Assembly: GCA_035714365.1 (NCBI GenBank)
Contig: DASTMB010000080.1
Coordinates: 1 to 61,178 of the forward strand
Reading direction: 5' to 3'
Origin: Mycobacteriales bacterium
GTDB taxonomy: Bacteria > Actinomycetota > Actinomycetes > BP-191
Length of the DNA: 61,178 nucleotides
Shown here piece by piece: positions 27,697-37,648 of the stretch; position 1 is the stretch's first letter; each line of letters starts with the position of its first letter. A program made the position numbers and the translations under genes. A model generated the notes under the pieces. The model was not told the origin of the DNA and did not search any database. It saw nothing but the letters and a program-made list of their open reading frames with translations.

Positions 27697-27990
27697 CTAG
27701 CTGGCGGCCGCCGGGCGGCGCCCGGCGAGGATGTCGTCGCGCTCGGACTCGGACAGCCCGCCCCAGACGCCGTACGGCTCCCGCGTTCGCAGGGCGTGCG
27801 CGGCGCAGGCGTCGACGACCGGGCAGCGGGCGCAGACGGCCTTGGCGGCCGCCTCGCGCGCGGCGCGGCGGGGGCCGCGCTCGTTGTCCGGGTGGAAGAA
27901 CTGCTCGGTGTCCAGCCCGCGGCACGCGGCCTGGAGCTGCCACTCCCAGAAGTCGGACGTGGGTCCGGGGAGGTGGCGGAGATCGGTCAT
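27697..27990 (-). CDS. whiB3: WhiB-family Fe-S regulator, WhiB3/WhiD type
   Basis: A 97-residue regulator. The four cluster ligands are Cys23, Cys53, Cys56 and Cys62. The GVWGG turn at 74-78 precedes the basic C-terminus. The N-terminus LPGPTSDFWEWQLQAACRG and FFHPDNERG match WhiB3/WhiD rather than other WhiB groups. WhiB3 responds to redox and nitric oxide in mycobacteria and binds the primary sigma factor; WhiD is needed for spore maturation in streptomycetes. GGAAGGA precedes the ATG. It is divergent from the CarH-like gene, as whiB3 is near groEL1 and sigD in M. tuberculosis. Confidence 0.9.
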   Translation of the reverse strand: MTDLRHLPGPTSDFWEWQLQAACRGLDTEQFFHPDNERGPRRAAREAAAKAVCARCPVVDACAAHALRTREPYGVWGGLSESERDDILAGRRPAAAS

Positions 27991-28037
27991 GGCCAGGGTC
28001 CTTCCAGAGGCGGGTTCAGGGCCTGTGAGCAGTGTGA

Positions 28038-28061
28038 AACTTGTTCAAAACTTGTGCAAGT
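28038..28061. promoter_or_regulatory. 11-bp direct repeats, CarH/LitR-type operator
   Basis: Read on the minus strand there are two repeats, CTTGCACAAG and TTTGAACAAG, exactly 11 bases apart, both fitting nnTnnACAnn, the pattern described for CarH operators. A third, imperfect copy may follow. The block is strikingly AT-rich for this genome. It overlaps the -35 of the CarH-like gene on the plus strand. Confidence 0.6.
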
Positions 28062-28080
28062 AACGGTTTGGCTTCATCAT
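28052..28080 (+). promoter_or_regulatory. Promoter of the CarH-like gene, overlapping its operator
   Basis: TTGTGC (28052-28057), 17 bases, CATCAT (28075-28080), then six bases to the GTG. The -35 sits inside the operator repeats, the arrangement expected for autorepression. The mRNA would be leaderless. Confidence 0.5.
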
Positions 28081-28086
28081 CGGACC

Positions 28087-28977
28087 GTGGCGCCGGAGCC
28101 GGACCTTCCCGTCGCCGCCGTCGCCCGGCGGCTCGGCGTCGCGCCCTCGACCTTGCGTTCGTGGGAGCGCCGCTACGGGTTGGGGCCAGCCACTCGTACC
28201 CACGGCGCGCACCGCCGATACACGGCGGCCGACGTCGCGGTGCTCGCCCGGATGCGCCGGCTCACGCTGGAGGGCGTCGCGCCGGCCGACGCGGCCCGGA
28301 TCGCCCTGCGGGAGCCCGCCGCTCCCGCACCCGAGCCAACGCCGCCGCCGGAGCTGGAGTTCCGCGGCGCGAAGGCCGCCGCGCGCGGCCTGGCGCGCGC
28401 CGCGCTCGCGCTCGACGCCAACGCCGTCCGCGAGGTGCTGGCGTCCACCGTCGCGTCCGACGGCGTCATCGCCACCTGGGACGGCGTGCTGGCGCCGGTG
28501 CTGCGCGCCGTCGGCGACCGCTGGGCCGCGACCGGCGAGGGCGTCGAGGTGGAGCACCTGCTGGCCGAGGTCGCGATCGGCGTGCTGCACGGCGTTCCGG
28601 CGCCGGAGGCGGCGCCGACGCGCCCCGTGCTGCTCACCTGCGCGGACGGCGAGGGGCACAGCCTGCCGCTGCACGCCCTCTGCGCCGCCCTGTCCGAGCG
28701 GGGCGTCCCCTCCCGCAACCTCGGTGCCGCCCTCCCGCCCGCCGCGCTCTCCGCCGCCGTGCGGCGTACCGGCCCGGCCGCCGTCGTCGTCTACGCGCAC
28801 CAGCGAGAGCACGCCGTCGCCGGCCTGCTCGCCGGCGTGCCGTCGCTGCGGCCGCGCACGACCGTCCTCGCCGGCGGCGCCGGCTGGGTGCCGGCGACGC
28901 TGCCGGAGGGCGTGACGTACGTGCACGACCTCGGCGAGGCCGTCCATCTCGCGCTCGTGGCTACGGGTCTGGGCTGA
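28087..28977 (+). CDS. MerR-family B12-dependent photoreceptor repressor, CarH/LitR type
   Basis: A 296-residue regulator. Residues about 6-75 are a MerR winged helix (VARRLGVAPSTLRSWERRYGL). Residues about 95-170 form the four-helix cap with the CarH signature W-x9-EH (Trp146, Glu156-His157). Residues about 178-290 are a cobalamin-binding Rossmann domain with ADGEGHSLPLHAL carrying a Glu-x-His (Glu189, His191) where CarH ligates B12. CarH proteins are tetrameric repressors in the dark that dissociate when light breaks adenosylcobalamin. Carotenoid genes, their usual targets, are absent here. The likely targets are itself and perhaps the divergent whiB3. Photoreception is inferred. Confidence 0.8.
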   Translation: MAPEPDLPVAAVARRLGVAPSTLRSWERRYGLGPATRTHGAHRRYTAADVAVLARMRRLTLEGVAPADAARIALREPAAPAPEPTPPPELEFRGAKAAARGLARAALALDANAVREVLASTVASDGVIATWDGVLAPVLRAVGDRWAATGEGVEVEHLLAEVAIGVLHGVPAPEAAPTRPVLLTCADGEGHSLPLHALCAALSERGVPSRNLGAALPPAALSAAVRRTGPAAVVVYAHQREHAVAGLLAGVPSLRPRTTVLAGGAGWVPATLPEGVTYVHDLGEAVHLALVATGLG

Positions 28978-29136
28978 GAGGTGGTCTCGAATCCCAGCCC
29001 TGCTGCGCCACGCCCGGACGACGACCGGCGGCGTTCTCGGCCGGGCCGATAGCCGCTGCTATCGGCCCGACCTGCGGCCTTGCCGGACCGCCGCCCGGCC
29101 GCGGCTCGCGACGGGCCGGGATTTGAGACCACCTCT
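28977..29136. repeat. 160-bp palindromic intergenic element
   Basis: Outer arms of 24 bases (28977-29000 and 29113-29136) are complementary with two mismatches, beginning at the last base of the CarH-like stop codon. Centrally, GGGCCGATAGC and GCTATCGGCCC (29043-29068) form a perfect 11-bp hairpin with a four-base loop. It contains no convincing gene. It could terminate transcription, act as a structured RNA, or be a MITE-like repeat. Confidence 0.75.
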
Positions 29137-29183
29137 CCCCGCGCCGAATATCCTCCGGACGAACTCTCGGTCGAGGAGGCGGC

Positions 29184-30098
29184 GTGGCGGACGAGGACCT
29201 GGGACAGCTGCTCGCGGCGGGCGAGCGGGCGGCGTTCCACGGACCGCCGGGGAAGGCCGTCGAGTCGCTGAGCCGCGCCATCGAGCTCGCGCACTCGTCC
29301 GGCAACCCGGACGCGGCCACGGCGGCGTTGTGGCTGCTCGGCGTCTCGCTCGGCGCCTGCGGCCGTTACGGCACCGCCCTCACCACGCTCACGCCGGTGC
29401 TGGAGGCCGGGGAGGCGGCGAGCGGGGGGTCGGCCAGGCTGTTCGGGGCGCTCGCGGGCGCCAGCCTCGGCTCGATCCGCCGCCAGCTCGGCCGGCACGC
29501 CGAGGCGCGCGAGGTCGACGAGCGCGGCCTGGAGCTGAGTGAGGGCACCGGGGAGGCGGCGTTCGCCTGCCTGCTCGGCCTCGCCGCCGACTCCGTCGGC
29601 CTCAACGACGCCAAGACGGCGCAGGAGAAGGCCGACGCCGCGAGCGAGCTCCTCCCCGAACGCCCCACCGAGTGGTGGCGCCAGCGCGTCCGCCTCGACT
29701 GGGTGCGCGCCGAGATCGCGCTGCTCGAGGAGGACCCGGAGACCGCCGTCGACGCCGCCGAGGCGGCCGTCGAGCGGGCCGAACGCGCCCGCGCGCCGCG
29801 GCACGTCGCCAAGAGCCTGCTGTTCCAGGGCGTGGCGCAGATCCAGAACGGTGACCTCGACGGCGCCGCGGCGCTGCGCCGGGCGGCGACGCTCGCCGAG
29901 GGGCTGGGCGCGTTGCCGCTGGTCTGGCCGTCGCGGGCGCTGCTCGGCGCGCTGCTCGCCGGCGCCGACGAGGCGGAGAGCGACGCGTCGCTCGGCGCGG
30001 CGCGGTCGGCGGTGCTGGCGATCGCCGGCGACCTGCCGGACGACCTGCGCGAGGAGTGGCTCGCGCGCGACGAGATCGCGGCGCTGCTCGGGTCGTAG
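29184..30098 (+). CDS. Tetratricopeptide-type helical repeat protein
   Basis: A 304-residue, all-helical, soluble protein. Several 34-residue-like units are visible, for example ALWLLGVSLGACGRYGTALTTL, LGSIRRQLGRHAEAREVDERGL and LLFQGVAQIQNGDLDGAAALRR, with the Gly/Ala/Tyr spacing of TPRs. No other domain is present, so it is probably a protein-binding scaffold. GAGGAGG precedes the GTG. It comes after the palindromic element and before a histidine kinase and response regulator. A gene of unknown function stands between whiB3 and sigD in M. tuberculosis too (Rv3415c); orthology is not shown here. Confidence 0.7.
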   Translation: MADEDLGQLLAAGERAAFHGPPGKAVESLSRAIELAHSSGNPDAATAALWLLGVSLGACGRYGTALTTLTPVLEAGEAASGGSARLFGALAGASLGSIRRQLGRHAEAREVDERGLELSEGTGEAAFACLLGLAADSVGLNDAKTAQEKADAASELLPERPTEWWRQRVRLDWVRAEIALLEEDPETAVDAAEAAVERAERARAPRHVAKSLLFQGVAQIQNGDLDGAAALRRAATLAEGLGALPLVWPSRALLGALLAGADEAESDASLGAARSAVLAIAGDLPDDLREEWLARDEIAALLGS

Positions 30099-30177
30099 GC
30101 CCCGGGCCGCATGGCCTACTCGGACCATTTTCGCCGCGACCCTCCAACGGCGCCCCCTTCGTGCCGATGCCTTGTGC

Positions 30178-30822
30178 ATGACGATCGTGACGGGGGTACC
30201 GGAGCGGCTGCGCGCCGTCGCGCCGGCGCGTTCGCCGCACGCGGCGGAGGCACTGGCCGATGTCGAGGCCGAACGCGCGGCCGTGTCGCGCCTGCTGCAC
30301 GACGAGGTGCTCCAGTCGCTCGTCATGGCCCGCTGGATGGCGGACCGGTCCGGGGACCAGGCCGTCAGCGACGCCGTGCGCGCCGCGATCGGCGAGGCCA
30401 CCTCGGCCATGTGGGCGTTGAAGCCGCGCACCGAGGACGGCACGCTCGTCCGCGCGCTCGACTCCCTCGCCGACCGTTACGCGCCCGACCGGATCGTCAC
30501 CGTGCGCGCCGACGGCGTCCCCGACCGCATCGACCCGGCCGCCGCGACCGTGGCCTACCGGGTCGTGCAGTGCGCCGTCGCCTCCTGCCGGGCCGGGACG
30601 GTCGACGTCCGGGTCGAGCTGCGTTCCGGCGTCCTCACCGTGCTCGTCTGCGACGACGGGCCCGCGTACGACCACGCCGTCCACGAGCCGGACAGCGAGC
30701 TGACCCGCTGGCTCGCCCGCGCCGGCGCCCTCGGCGGCTCCGCCCGCGTCTCCGACTCGCCGACCGGCGGCACCACCATCCGCGTCGAGATCCCCGGCGC
30801 CCTCGCGAAGGAACTCCCGTGA
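30178..30822 (+). CDS. Short soluble histidine kinase, NarL-partner type
   Basis: A 214-residue kinase without sensor or membrane domain. The phosphoacceptor is His41 in SRLLHDEVLQSL, the HisKA_3 motif of kinases that pair with NarL/LuxR regulators. The ATPase part is reduced: CDDGP marks the G1-like box and PTGGTTIRVEIP the G2-like end, while a clear N-box is not visible. It may need another protein for input. The downstream response regulator overlaps it by four bases, making a two-component pair. The ATG at 30178 has no strong ribosome site. Confidence 0.75.
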   Translation: MTIVTGVPERLRAVAPARSPHAAEALADVEAERAAVSRLLHDEVLQSLVMARWMADRSGDQAVSDAVRAAIGEATSAMWALKPRTEDGTLVRALDSLADRYAPDRIVTVRADGVPDRIDPAAATVAYRVVQCAVASCRAGTVDVRVELRSGVLTVLVCDDGPAYDHAVHEPDSELTRWLARAGALGGSARVSDSPTGGTTIRVEIPGALAKELP

Positions 30823-31445
30823 CCACCGTCCTGATCTGCGACGACCACCGCATCGTCCGCGAAGGGCTGCGGCAGTTCGTCGAGGACGTCCCCGGCGTCG
30901 ACCACGTCGTCACCGCCGCGAGCGGCGAGGAGGCGCTGGCGCGGTTCGCCGCCGAGCACCCCGACCTGGTGCTCATGGACGTGTCGATGCCCGGCCTCGG
31001 CGGCCTCGAGGCCACCCGCCGGCTCATCGCCGCCCACCCCGAGGCGAACGTCGTCATGCTCACCGCGCAGGAGGACCGCGACAACGTCGCCGCCGCCGTC
31101 GGCGCCGGCGCGCGCGGCTACCTCGTCAAGGACGTCTCCCGCGAGGAGCTCTGCGCCGCCGTCGCGGGCGCGCTGGCGGGCCGCGACCTGGTGGAGCCGT
31201 CGTTGCGCCGGGCGCTGTCCGAACGCTCTGCCCGCGGCGAGGAGCGCGGCGCGCAGCTCACCGAGCGCGAGCTCCAGGTGCTGACCGGCATGAGCCAGGG
31301 GAAGTCGAACGCCCAGATCGGGCGCGAGCTGTTCCTCTCCGAGGACACCGTGAAGACGCACGCGCGGCGGCTGTTCCGCAAGATGGGCGTCACCGACCGC
31401 GCCCAGGCCGTCGCCTCCGGCTTCCGCCGCGGACTCGTCCACTGA
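30819..31445 (+). CDS. LuxR/NarL-family response regulator, BldM-like
   Basis: A 208-residue regulator. The receiver domain has Asp8/Asp9, phosphoacceptor Asp54 ([10 protein letters not shown]) and Lys in GYLVKD. The C-terminal LuxR helix-turn-helix reads [39 protein letters not shown]. That stretch is very close to what I remember of Streptomyces BldM, a developmental regulator that works with or without the WhiI partner. BldM itself is an orphan; here a kinase gene overlaps the start by GTGA. Targets are unknown, although nearby palindromes at 31451 and 31491 are candidates. Confidence 0.82.
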   Translation: MTTVLICDDHRIVREGLRQFVEDVPGVDHVVTAASGEEALARFAAEHPDLVLMDVSMPGLGGLEATRRLIAAHPEANVVMLTAQEDRDNVAAAVGAGARGYLVKDVSREELCAAVAGALAGRDLVEPSLRRALSERSARGEERGAQLTERELQVLTGMSQGKSNAQIGRELFLSEDTVKTHARRLFRKMGVTDRAQAVASGFRRGLVH

Positions 31446-31450
31446 CCCTC

Positions 31451-31506
31451 GCGCTTCCGGGAAGCGCCTCCCGCACGGAAAGGGCGCGGAACGCTTCCGG
31501 GAAGCA
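31451..31506. repeat. Two copies of a CGCTTCCGGGAAGC palindrome, 40 bp apart
   Basis: GCGCTTCCGGGAAGCGC at 31451-31467 and ACGCTTCCGGGAAGCA at 31491-31506. They start exactly 40 bases apart, about four helical turns, just after the response regulator gene. They may be operator sites or weak hairpins. Confidence 0.6.
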
Positions 31507-31522
31507 CCGCTGACGACGCCAG

Positions 31523-31552
31523 AAGGCCGCGCCCCACCGGGAGCGCGGCCTT
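31523..31552 (+). terminator. Terminator between the response regulator and the convergent repeat protein
   Basis: A perfect ten-base-pair stem (31523-31532 with 31543-31552), AAGGCCGCGC / GCGCGGCCTT, loop ten bases. The A and T ends make it work in either direction for the two convergent genes. Confidence 0.8.
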
Positions 31553-31569
31553 CGTGGTGTGGTGCGCGG

Positions 31570-32091
31570 TCAGTCGTGGCCGGACGAGTCGTCGTCGCCG
31601 CCGTGCCCGCTCGACCCGCCGCCGTCGCCGCCGTGGCCGCTGTCGTCGCTCGGCCCGCTGCTGTCGCTCGGCCCGCTGTCGCCGCCGTTGTCGTCGCCGA
31701 CCTCGGCCCCGTCGTCGCCGTGGTCGTCGCCGACCTCGGCGCCGTCGCCGCCGTGGTCGTCGCCGACCTCGGCGCCGTCGTCGCCGTTGTCGTCGCCGAC
31801 CTCCGCGCCGTCGCCGCCGTGGTCGTCGTTCGGGTCCTCGACGTGCGGCGTCTCCGTCGCGTCGTGCGTCTCCGCCTCGGCCTCCGGCGTCCGCGTCGCC
31901 GCGGTCGCGGCGGGCGTTCCGGCGGGCGACGGGGTCTCGCTCGCCTCCGGCGTGTCCGGCGTCTCGCTCGCCTCCGGCTCGGAGTGCCGGACGTTGACCA
32001 CCTGCGCGTTCGAGGTGGTGACGAGGTGCGCGCCCGCGGCCGTCGTGGCGAACGCCGCCGCGGCGACGAGGGCGAAGGGGATCCGTCGCAT
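31570..32091 (-). CDS. Secreted acidic repeat protein
   Basis: A 173-residue protein. It has a signal-like start ([19 protein letters not shown]), a Thr/Pro/Glu-rich linker, and four tandem copies of an 11-residue unit DD(H/N)G(G/D)DGAEVG, followed by Ser/Asp/Gly/His-rich sequence to the end. The composition (Asp, Gly, His) suggests metal or ion binding, but no known repeat family fits. The ATG follows GGGAG. It is divergent from sigD and shares its style of tail with the anti-sigma factor RsdA, also Gly/Ser/Asp-rich. A SigD-type promoter candidate faces it. Confidence 0.65.
   Translation of the reverse strand: MRRIPFALVAAAAFATTAAGAHLVTTSNAQVVNVRHSEPEASETPDTPEASETPSPAGTPAATAATRTPEAEAETHDATETPHVEDPNDDHGGDGAEVGDDNGDDGAEVGDDHGGDGAEVGDDHGDDGAEVGDDNGGDSGPSDSSGPSDDSGHGGDGGGSSGHGGDDDSSGHD
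31686..31829. repeat. Tandem 33-bp repeats inside the acidic protein gene
   Basis: About four copies of a 33-base unit (containing GTCGTCGCCGACCTC) encode the 11-residue repeats. Copies differ by one to three bases, so the array is recent or homogenised and may vary in number between strains. Confidence 0.7.
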
Positions 32092-32127
32092 GGTCACTCC
32101 CAGGTGAGATCTGCTGTCGGTTTCTCC

Positions 32128-32204
32128 ATCGTGGGAGCAACGGCGGGCGTTACAGGGTTGATTGGAGACGTGCCCCCTGTAACGCCCGGTGGCGCCGGAG
32201 CGAT
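32128..32204. promoter_or_regulatory. Back-to-back GTAAC-N17-CGAT promoters around a 13-bp inverted repeat
   Basis: A perfect inverted repeat, GGGCGTTACAGGG and CCCTGTAACGCCC (32145-32157, 32175-32187), has 17 bases between arms. Each arm read outward contains GTAAC, and each is followed 17 bases later by CGAT: on the plus strand at 32201-32204 (sigD), on the minus strand at 32131-32128 (acidic protein). GTAACGC resembles the -35 reported for M. tuberculosis SigD, so both promoters may belong to SigD. Confidence 0.5.
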
Positions 32205-32754
32205 GTCCCCTGTGGTGGACGATCCGGCGCTGGTCGACCGCGCCCGGCGCGGCAGTGACACCGCCGTCGGCGACCTGCTGGAGCAGGTTCGCCCGGCGGT
32301 GCTGCGGTACGCGCTCGCCCGGGTCGGCCGCCGCGACGTCGCCGAGGACGTGACCCAGGAGGTGTGTCTCGCCGTGCTGACCGCGCTGCCGCGGTACGAG
32401 GACACGGGCCGGCCGTTCCGGTCGTTCGTGTTCGGCATCGCCGCGCACAAGGTCGCCGACGCGCACCGGTCCGCCTACCGCGCCCACGACGTCCCCACCG
32501 AGAACGTCCCCGACCAGCCCGACGACGCGCCGGGGCCGGAGGAACGCGCCGTCCGCGGCGACGACTCCCGCCGCGCGCTCGCGCTGCTCGACCGGCTGCC
32601 CGGCGAGCAACGCGAGCTGCTGCTGCTCCGCGTCGTCGCCGGCCTCTCCGCCGAGGAGACCGGCGACGCGCTCGGCATGACCCCCGGCGCGGTCCGCGTC
32701 GCCCAGCACCGCGCGCTCGCGCGGCTGCGCACGCTCGCCGGAGGTGCCGCATGA
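32203..32754 (+). CDS. sigD: RNA polymerase sigma factor, ShbA/SigD type
   Basis: A 183-residue ECF-like sigma factor. Region 2 includes [21 protein letters not shown] and [17 protein letters not shown], and region 4 includes [20 protein letters not shown] with [15 protein letters not shown]. These match ShbA of streptomycetes and SigD of mycobacteria. ShbA drives transcription of the principal sigma gene in Streptomyces. The ATG at 32203 coincides with the -10 candidate; if that promoter is used, a leaderless start at GTG 32212 (180 residues) is likelier. The stop overlaps rsdA by four bases (ATGA), the usual sigma/anti-sigma arrangement. Confidence 0.93.
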   Translation: MSPVVDDPALVDRARRGSDTAVGDLLEQVRPAVLRYALARVGRRDVAEDVTQEVCLAVLTALPRYEDTGRPFRSFVFGIAAHKVADAHRSAYRAHDVPTENVPDQPDDAPGPEERAVRGDDSRRALALLDRLPGEQRELLLLRVVAGLSAEETGDALGMTPGAVRVAQHRALARLRTLAGGAA

Positions 32755-33617
32755 GCGACCTCGAGATCGCCCGCGACGACCTGGCGCTCGACGCCCTCGC
32801 CGCCGGCGAGCTGCCGGACGGCGACGACGCGGCGTTCGGGCTGCTGCACGCGCTGCGCGCCGAGCTGGACGAGGCGGTCGCGCCGGCCGCCCCCGTGGTG
32901 GTGCCGCTGCGGCCGCGGCGGCGGCGTTCGGCCACGCTCATCGCGCTGTCCGCGGCGGCCGGCCTGGTGCTCGGCGGCCTCACCGCCGGTGCCGTCGTCG
33001 CCGCCGACCGGCCTGGCGAGATGCTCTACGCCGCGCACAAGGCGGTGCTCGGCGCGTCCACGCCCACCGCCGCCGACAAGGTGACCGCCGTCATGGACCG
33101 CGCCGCCGACGCCCTCGCGCGCGGCGACCGGCCCGGCGCGCGGCGGCTGCTCGCGCAGGCGCTGGCGATGGTGCCGGCGGTGTCGGAGGAGCAGCGGGCG
33201 GCGTTGCTGCAACGCCACGCGACGCTGTCGCGGTACGCGCTCGACCCGGTGCCGACCGCGACGCCGTCCCCGGACCGCCACGGCGGCCGCACGCCGACCG
33301 CGACGCGGTCCGCCGAGCCCGGGGACGACAACGGCGGCACCTCCGGCACCTCCGGCACGTCCGGCTCCGACGACTCCGGCTCGGACGACTCGTCGGGCAC
33401 GTCCGGCTCCGGCACCTCCGGCTCCGGCGACACCTCGGGCACCTCGGGCACCTCCGGCTCCGGCGACACGTCGGGCTCGGACAGCACCTCCGGCTCGTCG
33501 GGCGGGTCCGACGACGGCGGCTCCTCCGGCTCCGGCAAGACCGTCCTCGCCACGCCCACCGTCGACTCCGGCGGCCACGGCGGCGACGACGGCACCAGCG
33601 GCGGCGACGACCACTAG
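32751..33617 (+). CDS. rsdA: Anti-sigma-D factor RsdA
   Basis: A 288-residue membrane protein. The cytoplasmic N-terminus carries [13 protein letters not shown], the sigma-D-binding segment of RsdA proteins. A single membrane helix spans about residues 60-84 after an Arg-rich stop (RPRRRRS). Outside come a helical region and a long low-complexity tail of Gly, Ser, Thr and Asp (about residues 195-288). RsdA holds SigD at the membrane until it is degraded. The ATG overlaps the sigD stop. The tail is longer and more repetitive than needed for binding. Confidence 0.87.
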   Translation: MSDLEIARDDLALDALAAGELPDGDDAAFGLLHALRAELDEAVAPAAPVVVPLRPRRRRSATLIALSAAAGLVLGGLTAGAVVAADRPGEMLYAAHKAVLGASTPTAADKVTAVMDRAADALARGDRPGARRLLAQALAMVPAVSEEQRAALLQRHATLSRYALDPVPTATPSPDRHGGRTPTATRSAEPGDDNGGTSGTSGTSGSDDSGSDDSSGTSGSGTSGSGDTSGTSGTSGSGDTSGSDSTSGSSGGSDDGGSSGSGKTVLATPTVDSGGHGGDDGTSGGDDH

Positions 33618-33650
33618 CCGCCGGAACGGCGCCTCTCCGGCGCCGCCCCG

Positions 33651-33656
33651 TACGCT
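33651..33656 (+). promoter_or_regulatory. -10 element for leaderless lgt homologue
   Basis: TACGCT, six bases, GTG. No ribosome site is present. A GGCGCC hairpin after the rsdA stop lies just upstream. Confidence 0.45.
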
Positions 33657-34543
33657 CCACCCGTGTCGCTGACCTGGCCCCCCGTCCAGCGCCTGCTGTT
33701 CGTGTCGCCGCACGGGATCGGCTCGGCGGGCGGGTTCCTCGCCGGCGCGAGCCTGCTGCTGCGCGAGGTGCGCCGCCGCGGCGACCTGGACGAGCAGGTC
33801 GTCACCCGCGCGCTCACCTGGGCCGCCGTCGGCGCGATCCTCGGCGCCCGCATCGACTACCTCGTCTCGCACCCGCACGACTTCACGTCGGTGTGGGACG
33901 CGGTCGCGCTGTGGCGCGGCGGGCTGGCGATGTTCGGCGGGTTCATCGGGGGCGTGCTGGCGGCGCTGCCGGTGCTGCGCGGGGCGCGGGTGCACCTGCC
34001 GCGGTTCCTCGACGCGGCGGCGCCCGGGTTCGCGATCGGCGTCGTCATCGGCCGGATCGGCGACCTCGTCATCTGGGACCACCTCGGCGACCCCGCCACC
34101 GGCTGGGCGAGGACGTTCGGGCTCACGGTCAAGAAGGGGTACGAGCTGGCGCCCGGGTTCGGCCCGTCACCGGCCGTGCCGCTGCCGGCCGGGCGGACCT
34201 GCGCGGACGGCTTCTACGCGGGCTGCACCTACCACCAGCCCGCGCTCTACGACTTCGTGGGGGCGCTGGCGCTGCTGGCGTTCCTGCTCTGGCTGCGCCG
34301 CCGCGGCCGCCACCGCGCGGGTGTCGCGATCCTCGCCTGGGGCGCCTGGTACGGCACGCAGCGGCTGGTCATCGACTTCACCCGGTCCATCGACGAACGC
34401 ATCGGCGGGCTCAGCGGTACGCAGTGGCTCGCGGCGGTGCTCGCCGTCGTCAGCATCGCGACGCTGGTGGCGATCAGGATGCGCGGGCGCGGCCTCGGCG
34501 AGGAGCCGGGCGACCCGCCGTCGCGGGAGGGCGCGCTGGTGCG

Positions 34544-36464
<1,921 letters not shown>

Positions 36465-36473
36465 GGGAAAGCA

Positions 36474-37646
36474 GTGGCAGAGGTCGAGATCGGGATCGGC
36501 AAGAGCGGGCGGCGGGCGTACGGGTTCGACGACGTCGCGATCGTGCCGTCGCGGCGCACCCGCGACCCGGAGGACGTGTCGATCGCCTGGGAGATCGACG
36601 CGTACCGGTTCGAGCTGCCGTTGCTGGCGTCGGCGATGGACGGCGTCGTGTCGCCGCGCACGGCGATCGAGGTCGGCCGCCTCGGCGGCCTCGGCGTCCT
36701 CAACCTCGAAGGGCTCTGGACCCGCTACGAGGACCCGGAGCCGGTGCTCGCCGAGATCGCCGAGCTGGACGACGAGACCGCGACGAAGCGGATGCAGGAG
36801 CTCTACGCCGAGCCGATCCGCGAGGAGCTGATCCGCGCGCGCATCGCCGAGATCCGCGCGGCCGGCGTCGTCACGGCCGCGTCGCTGACGCCGCAGAAGA
36901 CCGTGCAGTTCTACGAGACCGTGGTCGAGTCGGGCGTCGACATCTTCGTCATCCAGGGCACCGTCGTCTCCGCCGAGCACGTGTCCACGCGCGGCGAGCC
37001 GTTGAACCTCAAGCGGTTCATCGCCGACCTCGACGTGCCGGTCATCGTCGGCGGCTGCGCGACGTACCAGGCGGCGCTGCACCTCATGCGCACCGGCGCG
37101 GCCGGGCTGCTCGTCGGCGTCGGCCCCGGCCAGGCCTGCACGACGCGCGGCGTGCTCGGCGTCGGCGTGCCGATGGCGACCGCGATCGCCGACGCGGCCG
37201 GCGCGCGGCGGGACTACCTGGACGAGTCCGGCGGCCGGTACGTCCATGTCATCGCCGACGGCGGCATGCGCACCGGCGGCGACATCGCGAAGGCGGTCGC
37301 CTGCGGCGCCGACGCCGTGATGCTCGGCTCGCCGCTGTCCCGCGCCCTCGAGGCGCCGGGGCGCGGCTACCACTGGGGCATGGCGACGTTCCACCCCGAC
37401 CTGCCGCGCGGCGCGCGGGTGCGCACCGGGATCGCGGGGACGTTGAAGGAGATCCTGCTCGGCCCCGCGCCGGTCAACGACGGCTCGATGAACCTCTTCG
37501 GCGCGCTGCGCACCGCCATGGCCACGACCGGCTACTCGAACCTCAAGGAGTTCCAGAAGGTCGAGGTCATGGTCGCCCCCGCGCTCCAGACGGAGGGCAA
37601 GTCGCTGCAACGCGGCCAGGGCATCGGCATGGGCGCCGGGCGCTAG
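36474..37646 (+). CDS. guaB3: GuaB3 family IMP dehydrogenase-like protein
   Basis: A 390-residue IMPDH-fold protein without CBS domains. The start EVEIGIGKSGRRAYGFDDVAI and the active-site GPGQACTTRGVLG are those of GuaB3, a group found in actinobacteria and cyanobacteria next to guaB. A cyanobacterial GuaB3 has been reported to act as a GMP reductase, so this protein may recycle GMP to IMP rather than make XMP. The GTG is preceded by GAGGGAAA. Position right after guaB is the conserved one. Confidence 0.93.
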   Translation: MAEVEIGIGKSGRRAYGFDDVAIVPSRRTRDPEDVSIAWEIDAYRFELPLLASAMDGVVSPRTAIEVGRLGGLGVLNLEGLWTRYEDPEPVLAEIAELDDETATKRMQELYAEPIREELIRARIAEIRAAGVVTAASLTPQKTVQFYETVVESGVDIFVIQGTVVSAEHVSTRGEPLNLKRFIADLDVPVIVGGCATYQAALHLMRTGAAGLLVGVGPGQACTTRGVLGVGVPMATAIADAAGARRDYLDESGGRYVHVIADGGMRTGGDIAKAVACGADAVMLGSPLSRALEAPGRGYHWGMATFHPDLPRGARVRTGIAGTLKEILLGPAPVNDGSMNLFGALRTAMATTGYSNLKEFQKVEVMVAPALQTEGKSLQRGQGIGMGAGR

Positions 37647-37648
37647 CG

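Noticed and set aside
27991-28037. whiB3 promoter using the operator repeats as -35
   Set aside because: TTGAAC and TTGCAC on the minus strand have no -10-like hexamer at proper spacing towards whiB3.
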